Shown: positions 51,605 through 60,016 of the stretch, piece after piece
How the letters are laid out: every line of letters begins with the position of its first letter
Position numbering within the stretch: the stretch's first letter is position 1
Assembly (NCBI RefSeq): GCF_013394385.1
Contig: NZ_AP022834.1
Coordinates: forward strand, 2,604,001-2,668,000
Direction of reading: 5' to 3'
Source of the DNA: Kocuria sp. TGY1127_2
GTDB taxonomy: Bacteria; Actinomycetota; Actinomycetes; Actinomycetales; Micrococcaceae
Length of the DNA stretch: 64,000 nucleotides
Notes under the pieces: generated by a model
The model's database searches: none
What the model was told of the DNA's origin: nothing
The model's input: only the letters and a program-made list of their open reading frames with translations
Translations under genes and position numbers: made by a program

Positions 51605-52771
51605 TTATTCTGTCTCCACGAGAGTGGCGACGTAATCAAGGCCGGTCAGTGCAAGAGCGGTCGCCCCGTCATGAATCGCGCGATTTGCAGCTGCCCCGAT
51701 GCAGTGCTGGGCAAATCCCGGTTGATGATTCGTATCCGGATAGCAGCCGAGACCGATATAAGGATGAATCGCGGGAACGGTTTGTGAAACGTTGCCCATA
51801 TCCGTCGAGGCCCGACTCATCGTGGCTTGTTCAGCAGGTGCATCGAAACGACGACCAAGCGCTTGAGCATGGCCGACGTACAAATCCATTGCTGCCTCCT
51901 CTGTTCTGAATTCCGAGTACGGCTCGGACTCAGGAGTCATGGAGAGCCTGCAACCGGTGGCGACGGCGCCTCCTTCGAAGCATTGTTTCACTCGTTCTTC
52001 AATGGCCTTGAGCCTGTCAAGCGACCCGGCACGGACATACCAGCGCCCCTCTGTCTTCTCCGGGATGGCGTTCGGGGCTTCTCCCCCGCGGGTTTGGATC
52101 CCGTGAACTCGGGTTCCGGACGGCAGCTGCTGACGCATTAAAGCGATCGCCGTCTGCGCGAGGATGAACGCATCATTGGCATTGACACCTTGTTCCGGGT
52201 AGGCAGCGGCATGAGCAGACCGTCCCGTATATTCCACGTGGTGATGGGCCACGGCGTAGGGTCTGACATCGGCCGAGTCCACGGGTCCAGGGTGAGCCAT
52301 CATGGCCAAGGACAGCCCGTTGAAAGCTCCGCGGTTAAGAAGCTCAATCTTGCCGCCGCCACCTTCTTCAGCAGGAGTGCCAAAGACCTCCACGGTCAAA
52401 TCCATCTCGGCAGCGTGCTGGGCGAGGGCGATTCCGGCACCACACGAGATCGCAGCGATCAAATTATGCCCACACGCGTGACCGAGACCGGGAAGCGCAT
52501 CGTATTCGACCATCAGCCCAATCCGGCGTCGTCCCTTACCAGCCACCGCTCGGAATGCTGTAGGGAATGACAGATATTCCCGTTCTACGTTGAAACCGTG
52601 GGATTCCAGAAGGTTCGCGCTCCAGGCTGCAGCCTGATACTCCTTCCACCCCAGTTCGGGATGGGCATGAAGTCGTTCCGAATAAGCAATAAGCTCCGGC
52701 AGGACGGCCTCGGTTTTGGACCTGACCGCCTCGCTCAACGCATCCTTCTTGGTACCAGTATTCATCTTCAT
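51605..52771 (-). CDS. M20-family amidohydrolase/peptidase
   Basis: A 388-residue metallo-hydrolase of the M20D/AbgB-like group that cleaves amide bonds of N-acyl amino acids or small conjugates. It has the metal motif DALPGLGHACGHN, the catalytic Glu in GTPAEEGGGGK, AHPGP, the dimerisation-domain HHHVEYTGRSAHAAAYPEQG and a terminal HQPGFAQH metal ligand. The full length is present. The ATG at 52771 has a weak GAAAGA upstream; ATG 52765 is an alternative. It is the last gene of a four-gene operon, 15 nt after DUF1028. Confidence 0.9.
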   Translation of the reverse strand: MKMNTGTKKDALSEAVRSKTEAVLPELIAYSERLHAHPELGWKEYQAAAWSANLLESHGFNVEREYLSFPTAFRAVAGKGRRRIGLMVEYDALPGLGHACGHNLIAAISCGAGIALAQHAAEMDLTVEVFGTPAEEGGGGKIELLNRGAFNGLSLAMMAHPGPVDSADVRPYAVAHHHVEYTGRSAHAAAYPEQGVNANDAFILAQTAIALMRQQLPSGTRVHGIQTRGGEAPNAIPEKTEGRWYVRAGSLDRLKAIEERVKQCFEGGAVATGCRLSMTPESEPYSEFRTEEAAMDLYVGHAQALGRRFDAPAEQATMSRASTDMGNVSQTVPAIHPYIGLGCYPDTNHQPGFAQHCIGAAANRAIHDGATALALTGLDYVATLVETE

Positions 52772-52786
52772 AGCGTCTTTCGTCTC

Positions 52787-53458
52787 TCAGCGGTCATCGC
52801 CAGGTACGCCGTACCCGACCGATGCAGCCGGGTCCACGGCACGCGTCACATAGTCTTCACGCCGGGGGAGCCATGTCTTTAACAGGTCCTCCAGTGCTGT
52901 GATGGGGTCCTCGTGCCAATCCACTCGAAGGTCAGTGTCTCTCCATCCATGACCTGAGACCACGCTCAAGCCGGCGGAGTAAACGGGGCCTTCTTCACCG
53001 CCAGCGGCAATTCCTCCCTGCAAGGCCGCGAGGAGTCTTTGTTCAAGCTCACCGGTTGTTCCCTCGAACGCCTCGCACACCGCTTGCGGCACACTGGCAT
53101 TGGCCAGCATGTTTCCGGCGGATACACAATGGTCACCGTGGGCCTCGGCATGCTTGCCGAGCGTTTCGTCTCCGTGGAAAACGGCCGAGGCGCCTTGCGC
53201 GTCGAGCACCACCAACTGGCGGTACTCTATGTCGTCGGTCTCGTCCACGAGCTCGTCGAGTGCTTGGTGTGCAGACGATCCTGACTCCAGACGGTCCAGC
53301 AGGATCGTGCCCAGGCGCGGATCAGTGATGTTCTGCGAGCTGACCGCCCCGACACCGTCGCGAAGGTGCGCACAACGGGCAGCGACCGCAGGGGACGAAG
53401 AAGTAACGGCCAGACCGTACCGGCCCTGCCCATCAGCTCCGATAATGCTAAATGTCAT
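52787..53458 (-). CDS. DUF1028 family protein
   Basis: A 223-residue protein of the DUF1028 family, which is grouped with Ntn-hydrolase-fold proteins. The N-terminus MTFSIIGADGQGRYGLAVTSSS leaves Thr2 as a potential N-terminal nucleophile; GVGAVSSQNITDPRLG, QLVVLDAQGASAVFHG and AAGGEEGPVYSAGLSVV are typical. The biochemical role is unknown; DUF1028 genes are often next to RidA and amidohydrolase genes. Its ATG overlaps the RidA stop by 4 nt (ATGA). It probably hydrolyses an amide or lactam of the pathway, an inference from context. Confidence 0.88.
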   Translation of the reverse strand: MTFSIIGADGQGRYGLAVTSSSPAVAARCAHLRDGVGAVSSQNITDPRLGTILLDRLESGSSAHQALDELVDETDDIEYRQLVVLDAQGASAVFHGDETLGKHAEAHGDHCVSAGNMLANASVPQAVCEAFEGTTGELEQRLLAALQGGIAAGGEEGPVYSAGLSVVSGHGWRDTDLRVDWHEDPITALEDLLKTWLPRREDYVTRAVDPAASVGYGVPGDDR

Positions 53459-53874
53459 GCCGACTCCTTGCTCAAGACCGCAGTAGCGTCGATCTCCACG
53501 AGCCATTCGGGTCTGGCCAGAGCAGAGACCACTATGCCGGTCGAGACCGGGAAAACGCCTGTCAGCCAGCGTCCCATGGTCTGGTAGACCTCCTCTCGAT
53601 AACGCGGGTCGACGATGTAGACCGTGACCTTGACGATGTCCTCGAGCTCGCCGCCGGCCTCCTCGAGAAACATCTTGATGTTGCTCATGGCCTGCTCAGT
53701 CTGAGCCCTGACGTCTCCGATGCCCACCGACTCCCGAGTGTCCACATCCTGTCCGATCTGCCCGCGCAGGTAGACGACACCGTTGGCCACCACAGCCTGG
53801 CACAGATCGTTGTCCAGGTTCTGTTCGGGATATGTGTCTTTGGTATTGAAAGGACGAATACGAGTGTGCTTCAT
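53455..53874 (-). CDS. RidA family protein (YjgF/YER057c/UK114)
   Basis: A 139-residue RidA-superfamily protein. The family hydrolyses reactive enamines/imines or, in pathway-specific members, acts as a deaminase (for example of aminomuconate). It has NGVVYLRGQIGQD, QTEQAMSNIKMFLEEAG, DIVKVTVYIVDPRYREE and the C-terminal ALARPEWLVEIDATAV, where the Arg that binds the substrate carboxylate is kept. AAAGGAG precedes the ATG at 53874. It lies between the monooxygenase and DUF1028 in the operon. Confidence 0.9.
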   Translation of the reverse strand: MKHTRIRPFNTKDTYPEQNLDNDLCQAVVANGVVYLRGQIGQDVDTRESVGIGDVRAQTEQAMSNIKMFLEEAGGELEDIVKVTVYIVDPRYREEVYQTMGRWLTGVFPVSTGIVVSALARPEWLVEIDATAVLSKESA

Positions 53875-53920
53875 GAGGAGTTCTCCTTTGGTTGAGGGGG
53901 TAAGACGGGATCGGCGTTGC

Positions 53921-55228
53921 CTAGGAGATCGAGCTGACCGACTCTGACTGAGCCTCAAGCGACCGCTCCCATGTTGTATGCGCGGGTTTGTACATTGAGT
54001 AGTTACGTTGGATCGCGATGTGATCAGCGATGTACTTAGCGTCGTGCCAAACACCCCAGATGAAGCTGGATCCTCGGCGGGACTGCCACGGCAGGCCAAG
54101 AAAGTAGACGCCCGGCTCAGTCGAGACCCCACGTTGGTGTTTAGGCCGACCGTTTTCGTCGAATGCATTAACATCAAGCCAGGTGTAATCGACAGAGAAA
54201 CCGGTCGCCCACACGATTGTCTTCACCCCGGAGGCTGCGAGATCGAGCTCTTCGAGCGGGTCCCGCATAGACTCCGGATCCGGGGCGAAGTCGCGGGCCT
54301 CCGGTTCCTCCGGCAGGTCCAAGCCATTGCGGGCAATGTATTCGTCGGCCTCATCCAATAAGGACAGGTAGTTGGCATCGCCTCGGGCGATGTTCTCGGG
54401 AAGGTCCCGAGCAAAGTGAACGACGCCGTTCTCGTAGGATTCCGCCCGTCCGAGCAGACGGATACCACCGTGCGCCAGCCGGCGGAAGTCCACGGTGCGT
54501 CCTCCATTGGCGCCGCTGACAGCAATGGTGACGTGTTTGGCTCCAGCCGTCGGCGCAGTTTCCTCCCACTTATTGAGAACGCCCAGCCACCAGCAGAAGT
54601 CCCGGCTCCGATAGCTTCGAGGAGGACGGTCGTGCGGGCCAACGGCCAGGTAGACCTCGCGCCCAGAGCGATGGAGTTCTTCGGCGATCTGTGCGCCGGA
54701 AGATCCGGCTCCAACCACCAGGACACCGCCGTCGGCCAATTGCTCGGGATTGCGGTAGGAGCTGGAATGGAGCTGATCAACATCCACATTCTTCGGGACG
54801 ACGGAGGGAATGACCGGCTTCTGGAACGGGCCGGTCGCAGCCACAACGTACTGGGCGTTGATGACACCTGCTGATGTTTCAACCCGAAACCCGGGGCGCC
54901 CCATGTTCTTGCGCACGGACACAACCTCCACACCGCATCGAATTGGTGCGTCGATCATGTGAGCGTAATCCACCATATATTCGGCGATCTGGTCCTTGGA
55001 AGCGAAACCATCTGGATCGGTTTCTTTGAACTCAAGATTCGGGAAGCGATCGTGCCATGCAGGTCCGTTGGCGACCAGAGAATCCCATCGCCCTGTACGC
55101 CATTTCTCCGCTATTCGGTCGCGTTCCAAAATCACGTGGCTCATCCCGCGTTGACTGAGATGTTCGCTCATCGCGACCCCGGCTTGCCCGGCCCCGACGA
55201 CCAGAACCTCAGTCTGCTCCTCCGACAT
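53921..55228 (-). CDS. Flavin-dependent monooxygenase (FMO/CzcO-like)
   Basis: A 435-residue NADPH- and FAD-dependent oxidase. The FAD motif VLVVGAGQAGVAMSEHL lies at the N-terminus, the second dinucleotide motif VLVVGAGSSGAQIAEEL near residue 170, and VWATGFSVDYTWLD near 355 corresponds to the conserved ATG segment. KWRTGRWDSLVANGPAWHDR resembles the family's W-R-x-R-W-D block. It probably hydroxylates the substrate or performs a Baeyer-Villiger-type step. GGAGG lies 5 nt before the ATG at 55228. First gene of the operon and divergent from LysR. Confidence 0.9.
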   Translation of the reverse strand: MSEEQTEVLVVGAGQAGVAMSEHLSQRGMSHVILERDRIAEKWRTGRWDSLVANGPAWHDRFPNLEFKETDPDGFASKDQIAEYMVDYAHMIDAPIRCGVEVVSVRKNMGRPGFRVETSAGVINAQYVVAATGPFQKPVIPSVVPKNVDVDQLHSSSYRNPEQLADGGVLVVGAGSSGAQIAEELHRSGREVYLAVGPHDRPPRSYRSRDFCWWLGVLNKWEETAPTAGAKHVTIAVSGANGGRTVDFRRLAHGGIRLLGRAESYENGVVHFARDLPENIARGDANYLSLLDEADEYIARNGLDLPEEPEARDFAPDPESMRDPLEELDLAASGVKTIVWATGFSVDYTWLDVNAFDENGRPKHQRGVSTEPGVYFLGLPWQSRRGSSFIWGVWHDAKYIADHIAIQRNYSMYKPAHTTWERSLEAQSESVSSIS

Positions 55229-55372
55229 GGCTGCCTCCACTTCACATTATTTCCCGCCAACAATGAATGTGTGGGGCGGGGATTGGTCGGTTCCTGTATT
55301 CACATGCGACCGACCGTGGGTATCGGGTACATGTTCTATCGTGGTCCAGCACACTCCATCTGTAAATTAGTA

Positions 55373-55386
55373 ATTAGTGGCCTAAT
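55373..55386. promoter_or_regulatory. Inverted repeat, probable LysR-type regulator box
   Basis: ATTAG-TGGC-CTAAT sits in the 196-bp divergent promoter region between the monooxygenase and LysR genes, next to a partial direct copy (ATTAGTA at 55366). The position and symmetry suit a LysR binding site. Confidence 0.45.
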
Positions 55387-55412
55387 GCATCGGTTTAACT
55401 GATGATGTTGTG

Positions 55413-55418
55413 TATCGT
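55413..55418 (+). promoter_or_regulatory. Candidate -10 box of leaderless lysR-type promoter
   Basis: TATCGT, 6 nt before the ATG at 55425. Confidence 0.5.
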
Positions 55419-55424
55419 GTGCCT

Positions 55425-56351
55425 ATGGACGTCACACTCACTCAGCTCGAATACTTTGTGGAGGCAGCGGCACGGCTGTCCATGACGCGTGCGGCCGAAC
55501 GCCTCAACGTCGCCCAATCGGCGGTGTCCTCGGCAGTGACCCAGTTGGAACGTCGAATCGGCACGCAATTGTTCATCCGCCAGCGATCCAAAGGTCTAGT
55601 CCTGACCCCCGAAGGGGAACTGTTCTTGCACGACAGCCGTGCAATCCTCGCCCATGTTGAAGAGGTCCTGGACCATGCCAAGGGAGAGGGAAATAATCTC
55701 ACCGGCCGGGTGCGGTTGGTCTGCTTCTCCACGCTTTCGCCGGTCTTGCTTCCCGAGCTGTTGGCTCATCTGTCCAAGGACTATCCCGGCTTGGAGGTCA
55801 CACTGACCGAGGCCGATGCCGCCGGTTGCGCCGCAGCGCTGCTTGAGGGACGGGCGGATTTGGCGCTGACCTACGATTTGGGCACACCTTCGGGAATCAC
55901 AACTACCACGATGGACAGCGCGCGGCCGTACATCTGCCTTCCGGCAGATCACCGCTTGGCCGAGCGCGAGTCACTGCTTCTTAGTGAACTGCACGGGGAA
56001 CCCTTCATCCTCTTGGACCTGCCATATAGCCGTGACGTCATGCTTTCTCTTCTGCGACAGGCAGGCCTAGAGCCCGAGGTCCGGTATCGCTCGGCAAGTT
56101 TCGAGACGGTACGAACCTTCGTAGCGAATGGACACGGTTTCTCACTACTGCACCAGCGACCGCGACATCAGCGAACCTACGATGGCGGTCGAGTGGTGAC
56201 GGTCGAGATCGAAGATGATGTCCCATCGCTGGCTGTTGTCCTCGCCCAGCTCCAATCACAGCGGACCACCGCGCGCATCAGGGCCGTGGCCCAGGCGATC
56301 CACCATCAGGTAGAGAAACATCGATCGGAACTGGCAGTCGGGGCTGAGTAA
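55425..56351 (+). CDS. LysR family transcriptional regulator
   Basis: A 308-residue regulator with an N-terminal winged HTH (LTQLEYFVEAAARLSMTRAAERLNVAQSAVSSAVTQLE in two helices plus wing) and a periplasmic-binding-protein-like effector domain (RLVCFSTLSPVLLPELLAHL, VTLTEADAAGC, FETVRTFVANGHGFSLL). LysR regulators typically activate the divergent operon when bound to a pathway intermediate. The ATG at 55425 gives the normal family N-terminus and follows TATCGT at 6 nt with no Shine-Dalgarno. It likely controls the monooxygenase-RidA-DUF1028-M20 operon. Confidence 0.92.
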   Translation: MDVTLTQLEYFVEAAARLSMTRAAERLNVAQSAVSSAVTQLERRIGTQLFIRQRSKGLVLTPEGELFLHDSRAILAHVEEVLDHAKGEGNNLTGRVRLVCFSTLSPVLLPELLAHLSKDYPGLEVTLTEADAAGCAAALLEGRADLALTYDLGTPSGITTTTMDSARPYICLPADHRLAERESLLLSELHGEPFILLDLPYSRDVMLSLLRQAGLEPEVRYRSASFETVRTFVANGHGFSLLHQRPRHQRTYDGGRVVTVEIEDDVPSLAVVLAQLQSQRTTARIRAVAQAIHHQVEKHRSELAVGAE

Positions 56352-56738
56352 GCGATTTCGGCCCCACTAGGACCGCCCACTCTCTGAGCGCCCTGACCAC
56401 CGGAATCTTCAGCAAACGCCCCCGCTGAACGGTGCCGCTTCGAGCAGGTCCGAACCAGAGGACCGAAGAGACTACTGTTCTGTCAGATTGGGTTGCCGAC
56501 CTGTTTGACGGTCCCTGCCGATTCTTCAACGACTGAGCAACAACGCCTGCGATCGCGAATCCATGGAGCGCAATTATTGCCGGCCACACCAGAGAGGCGT
56601 GAAACCAGATGCGGCAGACCGTCGGAACGAGAAGAGCCCCGGGCCGCCGATAACGCTCACCGCTCTCCCGAGTACTGGGCCGGCAGGGACGCCACGTGAA
56701 AGCCCGCGCTTCATGCCGGGTGTTCGACCCTTAAAAAG
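56352..56738. other. Intergenic region between LysR gene and tRNA cluster
   Basis: No gene is supported in these 387 bp; open frames on both strands are short, arginine-rich and without start signals. No integrase or attachment-site duplication of a tRNA end was seen. Confidence 0.5.
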
Positions 56739-56774
56739 AAATCCGCCCCGCATAGAAGCCTACGAGGCGGATTT
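56739..56774 (-). terminator. Rho-independent terminator of the tRNA cluster
   Basis: AAATCCGCC (56739-56747) pairs with GGCGGATTT (56766-56774); on the reverse strand a TTTCTTTTTAA tail follows. Confidence 0.85.
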
Positions 56775-56776
56775 CG

Positions 56777-56849
56777 TGGCTCCGACCGGCGTCGATCCGG
56801 TGACCTTACGATTTTCAGTCGTACGCTCTACCAACTGAGCTACAGAGCC
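56777..56849 (-). tRNA. tRNA-Phe (GAA)
   Basis: 73 nt; acceptor GGCTCTG pairs with CGGAGCC, anticodon GAA within CTGAAAATC, D-loop AGCTCAGTTGGTAGAGC, T-loop GATCGAC, discriminator A. CCA is not encoded. Confidence 0.96.
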
Positions 56850-56922
56850 AGGCACATCTAGTGCAGATATGCCACGACGGCGTCTCTATCTGACATTCAT
56901 CAGAATAAATACGCCGCCAGAG

Positions 56923-56996
56923 CGACCCTGACGGGACTTGAACCCGCGACCTCCGCCGTGACAGGGCGGCGCGCTAACCAACTGCGCTACAGGGCC
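56923..56996 (-). tRNA. tRNA-Asp (GTC)
   Basis: 74 nt; acceptor GGCCCTG with CAGGGTC (one wobble), anticodon GTC within CCTGTCACG, T-loop GTTCAAG, discriminator G. CCA is not encoded. Confidence 0.96.
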
Positions 56997-57065
56997 TAGT
57001 TGTTTTTTCCAACGAGAGAAAATCCTATTGGAATAAACTAAGGTGTGCAAATCAGAGACTTGCAG

Positions 57066-57138
57066 TACCCCCAACGGGATTCGAACCCGTGCCGCCGCCG
57101 TGAAAGGGCGGTGTCCTAGGCCGCTAGACGATGGGGGC
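57066..57138 (-). tRNA. tRNA-Glu (TTC)
   Basis: 73 nt; acceptor GCCCCCA with TGGGGGT (one wobble), anticodon TTC within CCTTTCACG, T-loop GTTCGAA, discriminator A. First of the Glu-Asp-Phe transcript. Confidence 0.96.
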
Positions 57139-57240
57139 TTAGGCCAGCTCGGGAGTATTCCTCGCTTGGACCTCCATAAGCATAATCGCGTTTGGAGCCA
57201 AAGCACAAATCGAGAATCCCGAAAGAGTCGCGAATCACAA

Positions 57241-57300
57241 ATAAGGCGGAGAGTCGGCCCTGAACGCTTCTGCCTCCACGGCCGACTCCGCCCGCCTTAT
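57241..57300 (-). terminator. Long hairpin terminator of the universal stress protein gene
   Basis: ATAAGGCGG (57241-57249) and GAGTCGGCC (57251-57259) pair with GGCCGACTC (57280-57288) and CCGCCTTAT (57292-57300), 16 nt past the stop. Confidence 0.85.
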
Positions 57301-57315
57301 GCGAAACAGAACGAA

Positions 57316-58341
57316 TCAGCCCCAGACCACACCCGGTTCCGGAGCGGAGTCGATGCGCTCGTCCTTGAGCTCCGGGACGATCATCACGGGATTGTCCGAA
57401 CTGTGCAGCACGCCTTGCGACGTCGAGCCCAGGATCATTCCGGTCAACCCGCCACGTCCCCGAGTACCGACCACAATCATGTCGGCTTCCTCGCCGGCTT
57501 CGATCAGCACGCGCACTGGGGAACCATCGATGAGTTCCGCGGTGACGTCGAGCTTCGGGAAAAAGCCACTGATCCAATCCTTGGCCTGGTTCTGAAGCTC
57601 CTCGACCTCGCGGTACATGGCCTCGAAGTCAACGGCAGCGGGAACCCAGTTCACCGCACCGGTGAACGGCGCGAGCGCGTTGACGAGCTTGAGACCCACA
57701 CCCATGCGCTCGGCCTGCTCGGCGGCCTTCAGAATCGCGATACGAGCCTGATCCGAACCGTCCGAACCGACGGCGACGCCGTGGCTCGGCTGAAGAATCG
57801 TCGCATCCTCCGCGTGCCTCTTTGCCCAATTCAATGGAACGACCACGACGGGGCAGCGAGACTTGGCCGGCAACGCCGTCGAGACGGTGCCGAGAAGCCT
57901 GCCGAGGAACCCCTTGGCCGACCGAGAACCGACGACAATCAGCTCCGCACGCTTGGAAAGTTCCAGCAAGATGCCCGAAGCATCGCCGGTCTCCACCGTG
58001 GCTCGCAAATCGACGTCGTCGTCCTCGACGCGACGATGAGCCTCGTCGAGAATTTGGGTTACGCCGTCTTCCAGCGCTTTGTCGTCGATGACGGAATATC
58101 CCGAGTCGAATCCCGTGCCGGTGAAGACCGGCAAGGAATAGGCAGTGACCAGGCGAACCGGAACCTTGCGCCTCTTGGCCTCGGAAACTGCCCAGATCAG
58201 GGCCCCGTAACTTTGATCGGAACCATCAATTCCGACGATGACCTCGCCGTGGATATCTCCGAGATTCTGGCCTCCGGAGCCCTCAGCCACCGCGCGGGCC
58301 CCGAACGTGCTGTTGGAATGCAAGCCATTGGTCTCTGACAT
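57316..58341 (-). CDS. Universal stress protein with two UspA domains
   Basis: A 341-residue tandem UspA protein of the ATP-binding class common in actinobacteria. Domain 1 (about 32-180) has GIDGSDQSYGAL and VVGSRSAKGFLGRLLGTVS; domain 2 (about 190-330) has AVGSDGSDQARI and VVGTRGRGGLTGMILGSTS. Both keep the G-2x-G-9x-G-S/T nucleotide motif. The expected role is stress or hypoxia adaptation, mechanism unknown. AAGGAGG precedes the ATG at 58341; TAGAAT about 38 nt upstream is a plausible -10. Confidence 0.93.
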   Translation of the reverse strand: MSETNGLHSNSTFGARAVAEGSGGQNLGDIHGEVIVGIDGSDQSYGALIWAVSEAKRRKVPVRLVTAYSLPVFTGTGFDSGYSVIDDKALEDGVTQILDEAHRRVEDDDVDLRATVETGDASGILLELSKRAELIVVGSRSAKGFLGRLLGTVSTALPAKSRCPVVVVPLNWAKRHAEDATILQPSHGVAVGSDGSDQARIAILKAAEQAERMGVGLKLVNALAPFTGAVNWVPAAVDFEAMYREVEELQNQAKDWISGFFPKLDVTAELIDGSPVRVLIEAGEEADMIVVGTRGRGGLTGMILGSTSQGVLHSSDNPVMIVPELKDERIDSAPEPGVVWG

Positions 58342-58445
58342 GGCGTCCCTCCTTGGGTAGTTCCTGTACCCATTCTAGGACGTAAATCACGTATATGCCC
58401 TGGTGCGCCCCGGAAATTCACTTCCGGGGCGCCACATGAGAGCCC

Positions 58446-59852
58446 CTACTGGCCTTTTCGGGAAATTTCGACCATGTCTTCACGCGGAACGACCTTGACG
58501 CGCTTGCGCGGGTTGCCCTCGGCGTCGGTCACGGCTTGCCCCAAGGACTGCTCGTGCTCGTCCAGGGCATGCCACCCTTCCCACGTCGTGTATTTGATGC
58601 CCTTCGATTCGAGGAATTCGAGAACATTCTCGGCATCGGCCTTGGTCGCCGTGAATTCTCGGTCCTCGAGCAAGTGGGTGATGGTCTCCAACGCATCCGA
58701 CTTGGTCGAGCCGATCAGGCCCACGGGACCGCGCTTGATCCACCCGGTCGCGTAGAGCCCCGGGATGGGCGTCTCGGTTTCGTCGAGGACGCGTCCTTCC
58801 TCATTGGGAATGACACCCCGCAGGCCGTCGTAGCCGACCTCGGGCAACTGAGAACCGTGGTAGCCAATTGCGCGGTACACCGCTTGAACGGGATATTCCT
58901 CGGTTTCTCCCGTCGGGCGAATTCCGCCCGCGCCGTCGAGTTCATTGCGTTCCATACGAATGGCGCGGACCTTGCCATTCTCATCCCCCACGATCTCGGC
59001 CGGGGACTGCATGAAGTGCAGGTGGAGTCGACGGGAAGCGGTTCCCGGATTCTCTTTCTGCTCCTCGCGCCATTTGTTGAGGGTCTTGATCAAGGCCTTG
59101 ATCTGGTTATTCGACTCGATAGCCGCTTCGGAGGCCTCGTCGAATTGGAAGTCCTCGTCGTGAAGCACGATGTCGACATCGCGGGATTTGGCCAGCTCGC
59201 GGAGTTCGAGCGGCGTGAACTTCATCTGAGCCGGTCCGCGGCGACCGAAAATGTGGACGTCGGTGACCGGGGACTTCTTGAGACCCTCGTAGACGTTGTT
59301 TGGGATCTCGGTGACCAGCAGGTCTTCGGCGTGCTTGGACAGCACACGGGCGACGTCGAGCGCGACGTTGCCGTTGCCCAGGACCGCGATTTCCTTCGCC
59401 TCGAGAGGCCATTCACGGGAGACGTCGGGGTGGCCGTCGTACCAGGCCACGAATTCGGCAGCACCGTAGGAACCGTCCAGTTCGACTCCGGGGATATGCA
59501 GCGACGCGTCGAAGTAAGCTCCCGTCGCGAAAATGACCGCGTCGTAATGTTCGCGAAGCTCAGCGAGCGTGATGTCCGTTCCGTACTCCACATTGCCGAA
59601 GAATCGCAGCTTGGGGTTCTCCATGATCTTGTGCAGCGAGGTGATGATGCCCTTGATGCGGGGATGGTCGGGAGCAACGCCATAGCGAATCAGACCGAAC
59701 GGCGCGGGGTAGCGATCGAAAATATCGATGCTGACATCCACCTCGCCGTCGGCGACGGCATCGGACTTGGTCAGCAGGTCCGAGGCGTACACGCCCGCGG
59801 GACCCGATCCGATCACGGCGACGCGCAGCGGACGGGCGGGGTTTTCAGACAC
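58446..59852 (-). CDS. Ferredoxin/adrenodoxin-type NADP+ reductase (FprA-like)
   Basis: A 468-residue FAD enzyme moving electrons between NADPH and ferredoxin. The FAD motif VAVIGSGPAGVYASDLL starts at residue 12, followed by DIFDRYPAPFGLIRYGVAPDHP, the NADP motif VLGNGNVALDVARVL, HIFGRRGPAQMKFTPLELREL and the C-terminal GWIKRGPVGLIGSTKSDA, all signatures of the adrenodoxin-reductase-like FprA. The GTG at 59852 has AAAGGAA 6 nt upstream; the frame is open to 59915. No ferredoxin gene is adjacent. Confidence 0.93.
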   Translation of the reverse strand: MSENPARPLRVAVIGSGPAGVYASDLLTKSDAVADGEVDVSIDIFDRYPAPFGLIRYGVAPDHPRIKGIITSLHKIMENPKLRFFGNVEYGTDITLAELREHYDAVIFATGAYFDASLHIPGVELDGSYGAAEFVAWYDGHPDVSREWPLEAKEIAVLGNGNVALDVARVLSKHAEDLLVTEIPNNVYEGLKKSPVTDVHIFGRRGPAQMKFTPLELRELAKSRDVDIVLHDEDFQFDEASEAAIESNNQIKALIKTLNKWREEQKENPGTASRRLHLHFMQSPAEIVGDENGKVRAIRMERNELDGAGGIRPTGETEEYPVQAVYRAIGYHGSQLPEVGYDGLRGVIPNEEGRVLDETETPIPGLYATGWIKRGPVGLIGSTKSDALETITHLLEDREFTATKADAENVLEFLESKGIKYTTWEGWHALDEHEQSLGQAVTDAEGNPRKRVKVVPREDMVEISRKGQ

Positions 59853-60004
59853 AGAGACTTCCTTTCGTAACTGATCCCGGACTCGGTTCCGGGCCCTCGT
59901 GAGGAGGGGCAGCACTGAGGCACTAGCTATCAGTCTAACGAGATGACCTCATACGAATCAGGGTGCCCTTAGTAATTCTTCAGCGGACGTCATAGGCAGA
60001 TCGG

Positions 60005-60010
60005 TAGAGT
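60005..60010 (+). promoter_or_regulatory. Candidate -10 box of a leaderless promoter
   Basis: TAGAGT, 6 nt before the M13 peptidase ATG at 60017. Confidence 0.5.
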
Positions 60011-60016
60011 TGAGTC

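Noticed and set aside
56352-56738. Possible integration site next to the tRNA cluster
   Set aside because: No integrase gene and no repeated tRNA 3' end visible within the window.
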